A stretch of DNA of 11,698 nucleotides from an uncultured Faecalibacterium sp. (GTDB lineage: Bacteria > Bacillota > Clostridia > Oscillospirales > Ruminococcaceae), in assembly GCA_900765105.1 (NCBI GenBank), contig CAAFQM010000377.1, forward strand, positions 1-11,698. Reading direction: 5' to 3'. Positions 1-6,459 of the stretch are shown in pieces (positions within the stretch are counted from its first letter, which is position 1; every line of letters begins with the position of its first letter). Position numbers and translations under genes: made by a program. Under the pieces are notes generated by a model that made no database searches, had not been told where the DNA came from, and saw nothing but the letters and a program-made list of their open reading frames with translations.

Positions 1-183
1 AAGATGACCAGCGACCGCATCCGCCCCATGATGGAGCTGTTCCGCCGCCTGCAGCTGCAGGTGCTGCTCATCTCCACCGTGGAAAAGAGCACCGCCATCC
101 AGCCCTACTGCGACATCACCTACTCCATCGTGCGCCACGGCGACGCCAACGCCATTGCGCCCTTCATCCGTCTGGCAGAATAA
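1..183 (+). CDS. SMC-like ATPase, C-terminal tail (partial; JetC/COG4913-like)
   Basis: Frame 1 is open from the first base to the TAA at 181-183 and encodes the last 60 residues of a protein that begins upstream of the window. The tail starts KMTSDRIRPMMELFRRLQLQ and continues with VLLISTVEKSTAIQPY. In COG4913-type SMC-like ATPases (JetC of Wadjet, related to MukB/MksB) the Walker B motif DEAF-x-KM is followed by a helix, an LQ(L/V) strand and a P/STxEK...I.PY segment. The visible residues fit the part just after Walker B. Such ATPases drive DNA loop extrusion, and in Wadjet they restrict plasmids together with JetA, JetB and the JetD nuclease. A terminator follows 8 bases after the stop, so this is the last gene of its transcript. 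Family assignment rests on a short tail recognised by eye; another SbcC/RecF-type ATPase is possible. Confidence 0.55.
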   Translation, partial: KMTSDRIRPMMELFRRLQLQVLLISTVEKSTAIQPYCDITYSIVRHGDANAIAPFIRLAE

Positions 184-191
184 CGGTTTTC

Positions 192-224
192 AAAGAAGCA
201 CGCCGCACAGCGTGCTTCTTTTTT
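192..224 (+). terminator. Rho-independent terminator after the SMC-like ATPase gene
   Basis: A 12-bp perfect stem (192-203 pairing with 210-221) closes a 6-base loop (CGCACA) and runs into a T tract (219-224). It lies just after the stop codon at 183 and fits a classical intrinsic terminator on the + strand. Confidence 0.9.
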
Positions 225-354
225 GCGCTCCGTGCAGGATTTTTGCCTTTAAAATCGTGTTATAGGCAGCACAACTTCAAAGCATTTTCCCAGATTTTAC
301 GCAAATCGCACAAATAAATCGCGATGTTTTTGACAATGTTGTCCGCTTTCATTC

Positions 355-383
355 TTGTTTTTGTCACAATCGCGGCGTATAAT
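355..383 (+). promoter_or_regulatory. Sigma-A type promoter of the PAP2 phosphatase gene
   Basis: A -35 element TTGTTT (355-360) and a perfect -10 TATAAT (378-383) are separated by 17 bases. Transcription would begin near 390, giving a leader of about 40 nt before the ATG at 431. The -10 lies inside the longer open frame that starts at 383, which argues for the 431 start. Confidence 0.75.
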
Positions 384-430
384 TGCTCAATGCTAAGAGT
401 TTGCCCAAACGCAAAAAGGAGGCTTTTTCC

Positions 431-1090
431 ATGAAACGCAGTTGGTCTTCGCGCCATCCCATCGGTTTTATGGCGCTGTATCTGTTGTTATATCTTGTTG
501 CATTCAATTTTCTGGAGACGCGGATCTCCATGCCCCATCTGCTGGTGCACTGCCAGCTGGACGACCTGATCCCCTTTTGCAAATATGCCATCGTCCCCTA
601 CTTTGCATGGTTCGTGTGGATCCCGTTCACCCTGTTCTACCTGCTGTGGCGGGCACCCCGGGAGGACTTCTGGCGGTTGTGCCTGCCGCTGTTTGCCGGC
701 ATGACCATCGCGCTGGCGTGCTACGTCATCGTCCCCACCGGGCTGAATCTGCGCCCCGCCTATGTCCCGGGCAATGACATCTTTGCCCGTACGGTGCGGT
801 TCCTTTACAGCACCGATACCCCCACGAATGTCTGCCCGTCCATCCATGTGCTCAACTCCGTCACCCTTCTGCTGGCCTACTACCGCAGCCGTATTTTCGA
901 GCAGCCCCGCCGCCGCTGGATGCGCCCCGCCGCCACCGTGCTGTGCATCTCCATCGTATGCTCCACCATGCTGCTCAAGCAGCACAGCTGCATCGATGTG
1001 ATCCTGGGCATCGTGCTGGCGCTGGCGCTGGATTCGCTGTTCAACATGGCGTTTGCCCGCAGCGATCTGCCGCAGGTGCGGAGAGTTTAA
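431..1090 (+). CDS. PAP2-superfamily membrane phosphatase
   Basis: This 219-residue integral membrane protein likely hydrolyses or transfers a phosphate group on a lipid such as phosphatidate or an isoprenoid or inositol lipid. The ATG at 431 is preferred over one at 383 because AAGGAGG (416-422) sits 8 bases upstream and the promoter -10 overlaps the earlier ATG. Hydrophobic segments lie near residues 12-30, 52-73, 81-102, 138-152, 166-183 and 188-206. PAP2 signature pieces are visible: R108-P109 (end of motif 1), P136-S137-x-H139 (motif 2) and H185-x3-D189 within KQHSCID (motif 3). The KQH arrangement resembles the Aur1/inositol-phosphotransferase-like branch more than the classical SR-x6-H form. 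It is monocistronic, between terminators at 192-224 and 1114-1148. The substrate cannot be told from sequence; a role in lipid-carrier recycling is possible but unsupported. Confidence 0.85.
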   Translation: MKRSWSSRHPIGFMALYLLLYLVAFNFLETRISMPHLLVHCQLDDLIPFCKYAIVPYFAWFVWIPFTLFYLLWRAPREDFWRLCLPLFAGMTIALACYVIVPTGLNLRPAYVPGNDIFARTVRFLYSTDTPTNVCPSIHVLNSVTLLLAYYRSRIFEQPRRRWMRPAATVLCISIVCSTMLLKQHSCIDVILGIVLALALDSLFNMAFARSDLPQVRRV

Positions 1091-1113
1091 ACTGACTTAC
1101 GACCAATATCCTT

Positions 1114-1148
1114 AAAAGGGGCCGTTGCATTATGCAACGGCCCCTTTT
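1114..1148. terminator. Bidirectional hairpin terminator between the PAP2 gene and gluQ
   Basis: A perfect 15-bp stem (1114-1128 with 1134-1148) with loop ATTAT lies 23 bases after the PAP2 stop and about 105 bases beyond the gluQ stop. The stem ends in AAAA on one side and TTTT on the other, so each strand has a short U tract. The rest of 1149-1252 shows no gene. Confidence 0.85.
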
Positions 1149-1252
1149 GGCAATTCTGCGCACTCTTATCAGGATAACCATGCCTTTTTGCACTGCTGTC
1201 TGTACATTTTTTTCGCCAAAAAATATGCAGCAGTATGACTTTTGCAGACGGC

Positions 1253-2245
1253 TCAGAACAGCCCTTCCGGCAGGCAGACGTCCGTTTTGGGCACCTTTTG
1301 CCACGAAAAATCCGGAATCAGGCTCTCCGGCGTGCGGGGAGCCGGCTCGGGCTGCAGGCCGTAGGCGTAGGCCAGTTTGCCCACGATCTCCGATGCGGTG
1401 TACTTTGCGCGCAGATTTTCCAGGCTCTGATCGCCGTCCCGTTTGGACAGCCGACGCCCGTCCGGAGCCAGCAGCAGCGGGCAGTGGGCAAAGTGCGGTG
1501 CCTGCAGACCCAGCAGCCGGTACAGGTACAGCTGCCGCGCCGTGGAGGACAGCAGATCCGACCCTCGCACCACCTCGGTCACGCCCATGCGGGCATCATC
1601 CACCACCACCGCCAGCTGGTAGGCAAACACGCCGTCCGCCCGGCGCAGATAGAAATCGCCGCAATCACGCAGCAGATTTTCGGTGTGGTTGCCCATGCAG
1701 CCGTCTGTAAATTTGACCGTTTCATCCGGCACCATCAGGCGGTAGGCGGGGGCTTTCTTTTTGCGTTTTTCGGCAATTTCTTCGGCAGTCAGGCCCCGGC
1801 AGGTTCCGGGATAGATGACGTTGCCGTCCGAGGTATGGGGTGCGCTGGCGGCATGCAGCTGGGCACGGGAGCAAAAGCACGGGTACACCAGCCCCTGAGC
1901 TTCCAGCTTTTTGTACTGCACGGTGTAAATGTCCGCGCATTCGCTCTGATAATAGGGGCCGTTCGGCCCGCCGGTGCTGCCGCCCTCGTCCCAGACGAGG
2001 CCCAGCCACGCAAGGTCCTGCTCCAGTAAATCGGCATAAATGCGCGGGCAGCGCTCGGCGTCCAGATCTTCGATGCGCAGAACGATGCGCCCGCCCTGAC
2101 TTTTTGCGCTGAGCCACGCCAACAGGCTGCAGGCCAGATTGCCCAGATGGAGCCGCCCGCTGGGGCTGGGCGCAAAGCGCCCGATGACCGGGCGATGGTC
2201 GTGTTTCTCGCAGGCACCGCCTGTCGTAAACGCTTCGTTTTGCAT
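1253..2245 (-). CDS. gluQ: Glutamyl-Q tRNA(Asp) synthetase
   Basis: GluQRS is a truncated glutamyl-tRNA synthetase paralogue. It activates glutamate without tRNA and attaches it to the queuosine at position 34 of tRNA-Asp. The 330-residue protein has the class I signatures HLGN (33-36, after FAPSPSGR) and LSKRD (266-270, the KMSKS equivalent). It has the family's zinc-site pattern C123-x-C125, Y145-x3-C149 and lacks an anticodon-binding domain, as expected. The start at 2245 is chosen because AAAGGAA lies 5 bases upstream on the minus strand; an ATG at 2302 would add 19 unlikely residues and has no clear ribosome binding site. The gene is followed by the hairpin at 1114-1148 and probably forms its own transcript. 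It implies that the host makes or salvages queuosine, although no queuosine gene is in the window. Confidence 0.95.
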   Translation of the reverse strand: MQNEAFTTGGACEKHDHRPVIGRFAPSPSGRLHLGNLACSLLAWLSAKSQGGRIVLRIEDLDAERCPRIYADLLEQDLAWLGLVWDEGGSTGGPNGPYYQSECADIYTVQYKKLEAQGLVYPCFCSRAQLHAASAPHTSDGNVIYPGTCRGLTAEEIAEKRKKKAPAYRLMVPDETVKFTDGCMGNHTENLLRDCGDFYLRRADGVFAYQLAVVVDDARMGVTEVVRGSDLLSSTARQLYLYRLLGLQAPHFAHCPLLLAPDGRRLSKRDGDQSLENLRAKYTASEIVGKLAYAYGLQPEPAPRTPESLIPDFSWQKVPKTDVCLPEGLF

Positions 2246-2313
2246 AGAGGTTCCTTTCGGGCCGCTGAACGATTTCAAATGCCCTCGCTTTGCTCTGGGC
2301 ATCTTCAGCGGAA

Positions 2314-2342
2314 AAAATATTTTTATGTTTGCAAATCAGCAA
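2314..2342 (-). promoter_or_regulatory. Possible gluQ promoter
   Basis: On the minus strand, TTGCTG (2337-2342) and TATTTT (2314-2319) are 17 bases apart, about 60 bases before the gluQ start. Both boxes deviate from consensus, and the -35 lies inside the hairpin at 2331-2366, so this is tentative. Confidence 0.3.
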
Positions 2343-2371
2343 AGCCTGCGGGCTTTGCTGATTTGCTTTTT
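2331..2371 (+). terminator. Strong hairpin with + strand T tract between two minus-strand genes
   Basis: A perfect 16-bp stem (2331-2346 with 2351-2366) closes a TGCG loop and is followed on the + strand by TTTTT (2367-2371). By orientation it is a + strand terminator, yet the genes on both sides are on the minus strand. On the minus strand no U tract follows. It may still slow transcription leaving the PTS gene, or block antisense transcription. The rest of 2372-2458 shows no gene. Confidence 0.6.
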
Positions 2372-2458
2372 CACGGGAGGGGCCGTGGCGGAAAACGGCA
2401 GTTGTAAAGCCCTCTCAGTCAAAGCTCTCACCCATTATAATTTCCCGCCCTGCAAAGG

Positions 2459-4006
2459 TCAACAGCCGACCCATTCCAGCTGCTGTTCCACGGTCTGCCG
2501 GATCTGCGCTGCCTGCAGTCCGTAGACGATCTGCACCTCGCAGCCGCTTTGCATCACGCCGCTGCAGGGCAGTTCCCGCAGGGTCTGGAACCGGACAAAG
2601 GCCGGGTCTTTCACCGTGATGCGCAGCCGGGTGAAGCAGTTGTCCACGGTACGGATATTCTCCCGCCCGCCCAGCGCAGCGATCAGCCGACCGATGGTTT
2701 CATCGTCCGGCAAAGGCTGCTTTTCCGGGTGCGCAGGCTCCTCCGGGCGGCGGCCCGGCGTGGGCAGATCCAGCGCCTTGATGAGCAGGGTGAACACCGC
2801 AAAATAGACCGCGATCTCAGCAAGCCCCAGCAGATACAGCACCGGGTAATGGGTTCGGGCTGCGCCGGCGGAAAGGTTCATCAGCAGCGAGCCAAGCAGA
2901 TTGGAGCTGAACGCCGTCACATGGCACAGGTTCAGCAGCACGATGAACGCACCCGCAATGACAGCGTGCGCCAGCCAGAGCACCGGTGCCGTGAAGCAGA
3001 ACAGAAAATCCAGCGGTTCGGTGATGGACGCCAGCGAAGCCGTAAACGCCAGCGGAAGCAGCTGGGCGGCGGTTTTTCTGCGGTTTTCCTTCCGGGCGCA
3101 GAAGATGAACGCTGCCGCAATGCCGAAGTACCCGAAGGTCTTGGTGAAGCCGGTGTACATCCAGACGATGCCGTCCGAAAACGGCAGGCCGAGATTGTAT
3201 TCGGTCATCATGACCACATAGGCACCGGTATAGGTCACGCTGCCAACGGTCAGCTGGCCGCCCAGCGCCGAAAACTGGAACGGCATATACACCAGATGAT
3301 GCAGGCCGGTAGGGATAAGCAGCCGTTCCAGAAAGCCATACAGAAACAGCCCGATGTTGCCCGATGCCGCAATGAAGCCCGCGATCGCTGCAATGCCCTG
3401 CTGCACCGGCGGCCAGGCCAAGCACTCGGCAAAACCGAGAAGCGCCGCCGCACCCGCCATGCAGGTGAAAGACCACCGTGCACCGGAAAAGATGCCGGAA
3501 AAAATGCCTTTGCCGGTGCGTTCGCAGGTGCGGTTAAAGACCCACGCCGTTACAAGCCCCAGCAGGATGCTGCCGAATACGCCGGTGTCCATGGTCTGGA
3601 TGCCCAGCACGGTGGTCTGGCCGGAACTGGTCAGGCCGGTCAGGCTGTCGGGCTGTGCCAGCAGGCCCAGCTCATTCAGGGTCACATTGCTGGCCGTGAG
3701 CGCAATAAGATAGCTCATCAGGGCGATCAGCCCCGCCTGATATTTATCCCGCCGGGCCAGCGCGGCGGCAATGCCGACGCAGAACAATACACTGAGGTTG
3801 TTGATGACGGCCGTCAGGCACTGGTAGATCAACTGCCCCAGCAGGCGTACCGGCGCCCAGCGCAGAAACGGCAAAATCTGCGCCAGCGAAGAGCTGGTGA
3901 GCAGCGCCCCCGCCACCAACAGCAGCCCCGCCGCCGAAAGATAGGACAGCGACGCAAGCATCGCCTTGGAAAAGCGCTCCAGCGCCGGTCTGATCCTGTT
4001 TTTCAT
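2459..4006 (-). CDS. PTS sugar permease EIIC-EIIB, glucose/GlcNAc/maltose superfamily
   Basis: This 515-residue protein imports and phosphorylates a sugar across the inner membrane using phosphate passed from HPr and an EIIA. Residues 1 to about 415 are the multi-pass EIIC domain, with GLHH (234-237) and the sugar-binding loop motif ITEPLDF (328-334). After a charged, proline-rich linker (about 416-433) comes the EIIB domain. Its phosphorylated cysteine is C457 in DNCFTRLR. No EIIA domain is fused and none is encoded nearby, so an EIIA from elsewhere must serve it. No metabolic enzyme or regulator is adjacent, so the sugar cannot be named; maltose/glucoside, glucose and GlcNAc types all remain possible. 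The start at 4006 has an AGAGAGGGG site 5 bases upstream. A terminator-like hairpin further upstream (4086-4116, -) hints at attenuation. Confidence 0.9.
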   Translation of the reverse strand: MKNRIRPALERFSKAMLASLSYLSAAGLLLVAGALLTSSSLAQILPFLRWAPVRLLGQLIYQCLTAVINNLSVLFCVGIAAALARRDKYQAGLIALMSYLIALTASNVTLNELGLLAQPDSLTGLTSSGQTTVLGIQTMDTGVFGSILLGLVTAWVFNRTCERTGKGIFSGIFSGARWSFTCMAGAAALLGFAECLAWPPVQQGIAAIAGFIAASGNIGLFLYGFLERLLIPTGLHHLVYMPFQFSALGGQLTVGSVTYTGAYVVMMTEYNLGLPFSDGIVWMYTGFTKTFGYFGIAAAFIFCARKENRRKTAAQLLPLAFTASLASITEPLDFLFCFTAPVLWLAHAVIAGAFIVLLNLCHVTAFSSNLLGSLLMNLSAGAARTHYPVLYLLGLAEIAVYFAVFTLLIKALDLPTPGRRPEEPAHPEKQPLPDDETIGRLIAALGGRENIRTVDNCFTRLRITVKDPAFVRFQTLRELPCSGVMQSGCEVQIVYGLQAAQIRQTVEQQLEWVGC

Positions 4007-4085
4007 GTTGACCCCTCTCTTTCCCGGCAGTGTCTATCTGTAGTCAACCGCCGGACGCGAAAAATGTCAAGAGCGCAAATTTCCT

Positions 4086-4116
4086 AAAAAATGCAGCCCG
4101 GGTTGTGCAGGCTGCA
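4086..4116 (-). terminator. Terminator-like hairpin upstream of the PTS gene (attenuator candidate)
   Basis: On the minus strand, TGCAGCC (4116-4110) pairs with GGCTGCA (4098-4092) and is followed at once by TTTTTT (4091-4086). No minus-strand gene ends here, because the next gene upstream is the divergent lipoprotein. The hairpin could therefore be a leader attenuator of the PTS gene, but I see no clear minus-strand promoter above it. Two TTGAC(A/T) sequences lie downstream (minus strand, about 4070-4043) without a matching -10. The functional call is tentative. Confidence 0.4.
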
Positions 4117-4150
4117 CAGCACCGCTTGAAATTCGTCTCTCCTGCGCCGA

Positions 4151-4179
4151 TTGACAACCGCTCATGCAGAACGTATACT
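4151..4179 (+). promoter_or_regulatory. Near-consensus promoter of the lipoprotein gene
   Basis: TTGACA (4151-4156) and TATACT (4174-4179) are separated by exactly 17 bases. The start site would fall near 4186, about 50 nt before the ATG at 4237. This is one of the two strongest promoters in the window and suggests steady, high expression. Confidence 0.85.
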
Positions 4180-4236
4180 TAGGGTGTATCGTTTCGAGAT
4201 GCTCCGGCGTTCTGCCGGGTCAAGGAGGACTTTGCT

Positions 4237-4863
4237 ATGAAATTGAAATATACCCGTATCCTCTCGCTGCTGCTGTGCGCCGCCATTGCCTGCAGCGTGC
4301 TGGCCGGCTGCGGCGGCTCCGCTGCGTCCGGCAGCAGCTCTTCGGAAGCGCCCAGTTCTGCTTCTGCGTCGGACAGCGCCTCTGCTCCCGCTTCCAGTGA
4401 GGCTGTGCCCGATTCCACCACCGAAGCCAACACTTCGCAGCTGAATCCCGGGAACTTTGACGAAAACTCCATCTTCTCCATCACCGGCACTTCGGACGCC
4501 TTTGAGCCGTGTCTCGGCTGGGGGCCGGGCGTATCCGGCTGCTCGCTGAAATCGGTGATTGCTGCCGCATCCCTGCTGCAGTGGGCCGAGGAAGCCCGGC
4601 TTTCGGCACGCACACCGGACGCCGTGCAGGAGGCTGTCGGCAACTGGTACGACAGCCTGTCGGCGGACGATCAGGAGAACTTTGCCGAAGCATGGACTAT
4701 GATCGAGCCGGACGCTCTGGCGCTGCTGAGCGACAAGGAGAGCATGACCGGCCGCATTCAGGACGCCGGGCTTGACCCCGACACCCTTCCGGGCTGCACC
4801 CTGAAAAACTGGCAGGCCCTGCAGACCGTGCTGGACGAGATGGTTCCGGACGTGGAAGTTTAA
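4237..4863 (+). CDS. Lipoprotein of unknown function
   Basis: The 208-residue product begins with a basic tip, a hydrophobic stretch (about 8-22) and a lipobox VLAGC with lipidated C25, so it should be exported and anchored to the outer face of the membrane. Residues about 27-66 form a Ser/Ala-rich, low-complexity linker. The folded part (about 70-208) contains three cysteines (C92, C102, C187), a short GWGPGVSGCS loop and acidic helices; the net charge looks strongly acidic. I recognise no catalytic motif or known domain. AAGGAGG (4222-4228) lies 8 bases before the ATG. It is monocistronic, with a strong promoter upstream and a terminator directly downstream. It could be a small substrate-binding or envelope-stress lipoprotein, but nothing in the sequence decides this. 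Confidence 0.85.
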   Translation: MKLKYTRILSLLLCAAIACSVLAGCGGSAASGSSSSEAPSSASASDSASAPASSEAVPDSTTEANTSQLNPGNFDENSIFSITGTSDAFEPCLGWGPGVSGCSLKSVIAAASLLQWAEEARLSARTPDAVQEAVGNWYDSLSADDQENFAEAWTMIEPDALALLSDKESMTGRIQDAGLDPDTLPGCTLKNWQALQTVLDEMVPDVEV

Positions 4864-4872
4864 AGCAAAGCA

Positions 4873-4908
4873 AAAAAAGAAGCTGGCCATGCGGTCAGCT
4901 TCTTTTTT
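4873..4908. terminator. Bidirectional terminator between the lipoprotein and DUF362 genes
   Basis: The stem 4873-4885 pairs with 4896-4908, extended inward by a G-T pair and two G-C pairs (4886-4888 with 4893-4895) around an ATGC loop. The A-rich left arm and T-rich right arm give a U tract on either strand. It lies 10 bases after the lipoprotein stop and 15 bases beyond the convergent DUF362 stop. Confidence 0.9.
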
Positions 4909-4923
4909 GCTCTATCAGACCTA

Positions 4924-6048
4924 TCAGACTTTTTTCAGCACATACTGGCGGGTGCCCATGCCGATCTTTTCGGCCTGCTCCAGCGTGGCCTTCCACTCGA
5001 TGTTGGGGTTCGAGTCCTTGAAGTTGTCGTGGTGGCAGTTCCAGCCTTCCTTGGCCAGATTGTTGCTCAGCTGGCTATTAGGCAGCGGGGTGGCATTCAG
5101 GCAGGCGTCTGCACAGGCCTGATCCAGCGCCACCGGGTCGAAGGAGGCAAAGATGCCGATATCCGGCAGGATGGGGGCATCGTTCTCGCCGTGGCAGTCG
5201 CAGTTGGGGCTGACGTCCTGCACAAGGCTGATGTGGAAGCAGGGGCGGCCTGCGCAGACGGCGGCGGCATACTCGGCCATCTTGCGGTCCAGCAGCTCGT
5301 TGGCGCAGTCGTTGGGCGAATAGATGGCGTCAAAGTTGCAGGCACCGATGCAGCGGCCGCAGCCCTTGCACTTGTCGTAATCGATGACGGCCTTGTTTTC
5401 GGCATTGTATGTAATGGCGTCCGAGCCGCATTCCTTTGCGCAGCGGTGGCAGCCGCGGCACAGGCTCTCCTGCACGGCGGGCTTACCGGCAGCATGCTGC
5501 TCCATCTTGCCCGCGGGGGAGCCGCAGCCCATGCCGATGTTCTTGATGGCACCGCCGAAGCCGGTAGCCTCGTGGCCCTTGAAGTGGGTCAGGCTGATGA
5601 ACACATCCGCATCCATGATGGCGCGGCCGATCTTTGCGGTCTTGCAGTACTCGCCGTTCGGCACCGGCACTTCGGCTTCATCGGTGCCGCGCAGACCATC
5701 CGCAATGATGACCTGACAGCCAGTGGTCATGGGCCAGAAGCCGTTCAGCTGGGCGCAGGTGAGGTGTTCCAGTGCATTTTTGCGGCTGCCCGGGTACAGG
5801 GTGTTGCAGTCGGTCAGAAACGGCATACCGCCCTGCTCCTTGCACAGGTCGGCCACCACCTTGGCGTAATTGGGGCGCAGAAAAGCCAGATTGCCCAGCT
5901 CGCCGAAATGCATCTTGATGGCAACGAACTTGCCGTCCATGTCGATGTCCTTGATGCCGGCGGCAATGCACACCCGACGCAGCTTTTCCAGCAGGCTGGT
6001 GCCCACCGGACAGCGGAAATCCGTATAGTAGACTTTGGATGCTTCCAT
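4924..6048 (-). CDS. DUF362 protein with two 4Fe-4S ferredoxin motifs
   Basis: The 374-residue protein has a DUF362 core split around a ferredoxin insert. Cysteines C197, C200, C203, C207 (CRGCHRCAKEC) and C227, C230, C233, C237 (CKGCGRCIGAC) form two complete CxxCxxCxxxC sites for 4Fe-4S clusters. The flanking core contains THFKGHEATGFGGAIKNIGM (154-173), typical of DUF362. Further cysteines (C283, C285) and a conserved FDPVALDQA segment (303-311) follow. It has no signal peptide, so a cytoplasmic electron-transfer role is likely, but the reaction of this family is not established. The start at 6048 is chosen because GGAGG lies 8 bases upstream. A longer frame to 6117 would start upstream of the predicted -10 box at 6106-6111, so it could not be translated from that promoter. 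The gene stands alone between the terminator at 4873-4908 and the hairpin-rich gap. Confidence 0.92.
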   Translation of the reverse strand: MEASKVYYTDFRCPVGTSLLEKLRRVCIAAGIKDIDMDGKFVAIKMHFGELGNLAFLRPNYAKVVADLCKEQGGMPFLTDCNTLYPGSRKNALEHLTCAQLNGFWPMTTGCQVIIADGLRGTDEAEVPVPNGEYCKTAKIGRAIMDADVFISLTHFKGHEATGFGGAIKNIGMGCGSPAGKMEQHAAGKPAVQESLCRGCHRCAKECGSDAITYNAENKAVIDYDKCKGCGRCIGACNFDAIYSPNDCANELLDRKMAEYAAAVCAGRPCFHISLVQDVSPNCDCHGENDAPILPDIGIFASFDPVALDQACADACLNATPLPNSQLSNNLAKEGWNCHHDNFKDSNPNIEWKATLEQAEKIGMGTRQYVLKKV

Positions 6049-6105
6049 AGCAGTTTCCTCCATTTTGCTTTGTGCGGCACGCTGCCGCATCCTCTCTCTT
6101 TTATC

Positions 6106-6114
6106 AGTATAGCA
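6106..6114 (-). promoter_or_regulatory. Extended -10 promoter of the DUF362 gene
   Basis: On the minus strand, TGCTATACT combines a -10 TATACT (6106-6111) with the upstream TG of an extended -10. No good -35 is present at 17 bases. Transcription would start near 6099, giving a leader of about 50 nt before the ATG at 6048. Confidence 0.65.
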
Positions 6115-6205
6115 CAAAGTTTTTCAAAGAAAAAGAGCGGATAAAGACGGTGCCCCCCGCCGATCGCTCCGGCCATATGCAGCGGAACTATCCGTTCGGA
6201 AATAA

Positions 6206-6239
6206 AGAAAGCCGGAGATCCGCGGATCTCCGGCTTTCT
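6206..6239. terminator. 34-base perfect palindrome
   Basis: The sequence is fully self-complementary around CGCG at 6221-6224, with arms AGAAAGCCGGAGATCC and its reverse complement. As RNA it makes a stem of about 15 bp with a 4-base loop. T-rich sequence follows on both strands (CTATTTT on +, TTTATTT on -), so it could terminate in either direction. It lies between the DUF362 promoter and the end of uppP, about 360 bases beyond the uppP stop. Confidence 0.6.
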
Positions 6240-6372
6240 ATTTTCACAGGAAAGAGTCGTGGCAGGCAGCGGCTCTTGCAGCGCCGGCTCCCTGCGGGAG
6301 CGTTCGCGCAGCAGAAAATGCACAAGCTTATCCGCACAGCTCGTCGCGCAAGCGACTCAAAATCGGCGGAAC

Positions 6373-6410
6373 ACAAAAAATCCTTTCGCGAAGCGGCTTG
6401 GATTTTTTGT
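6373..6410. terminator. AT-rich hairpin downstream of uppP
   Basis: ACAAAAAATCC (6373-6383) pairs with GGATTTTTTGT (6400-6410), and a smaller CGC/GCG pairing (6387-6389 with 6393-6395) lies inside. The T6 run in the arm gives terminator character on both strands. Confidence 0.5.
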
Positions 6411-6435
6411 ATAGAGCCTTTCTGCTTTGGGGTCT

Positions 6436-6459
6436 AAAAGGGGCGAGCAGCCCCTTTTT
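6436..6459. terminator. Bidirectional hairpin downstream of uppP
   Basis: AAAAGGGGC (6436-6444) pairs perfectly with GCCCCTTTT (6450-6458) around the loop GAGCA. A T5 run closes it on the + strand and TTTT on the minus strand. It lies about 145 bases beyond the uppP stop and is a reasonable terminator for that gene. Confidence 0.6.

Noticed and set aside
330..358. TTGACA at 330-335 as the PAP2 promoter -35
   Set aside because: At 17 bases the -10 would be TCTTGT, a poor match; TTGTTT with TATAAT at 378-383 is better.
383..430. Earlier ATG for the PAP2 gene
   Set aside because: The ATG at 431 has AAGGAGG 8 bases upstream, and the predicted -10 box ends at 383, so the earlier ATG would fall before the transcript start.
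2549..4087. 512-codon + strand open frame opposite the PTS gene
   Set aside because: Its product is rich in Gln, Arg and His with no domain, as expected from the antisense of a GC-rich membrane protein gene; the minus frame has clear EIIC and EIIB motifs.
5029..6144. 371-codon + strand open frame opposite the DUF362 gene
   Set aside because: Ala/Gly/Val-rich shadow of a GC-rich gene; the minus frame carries two intact 4Fe-4S motifs and a ribosome binding site.
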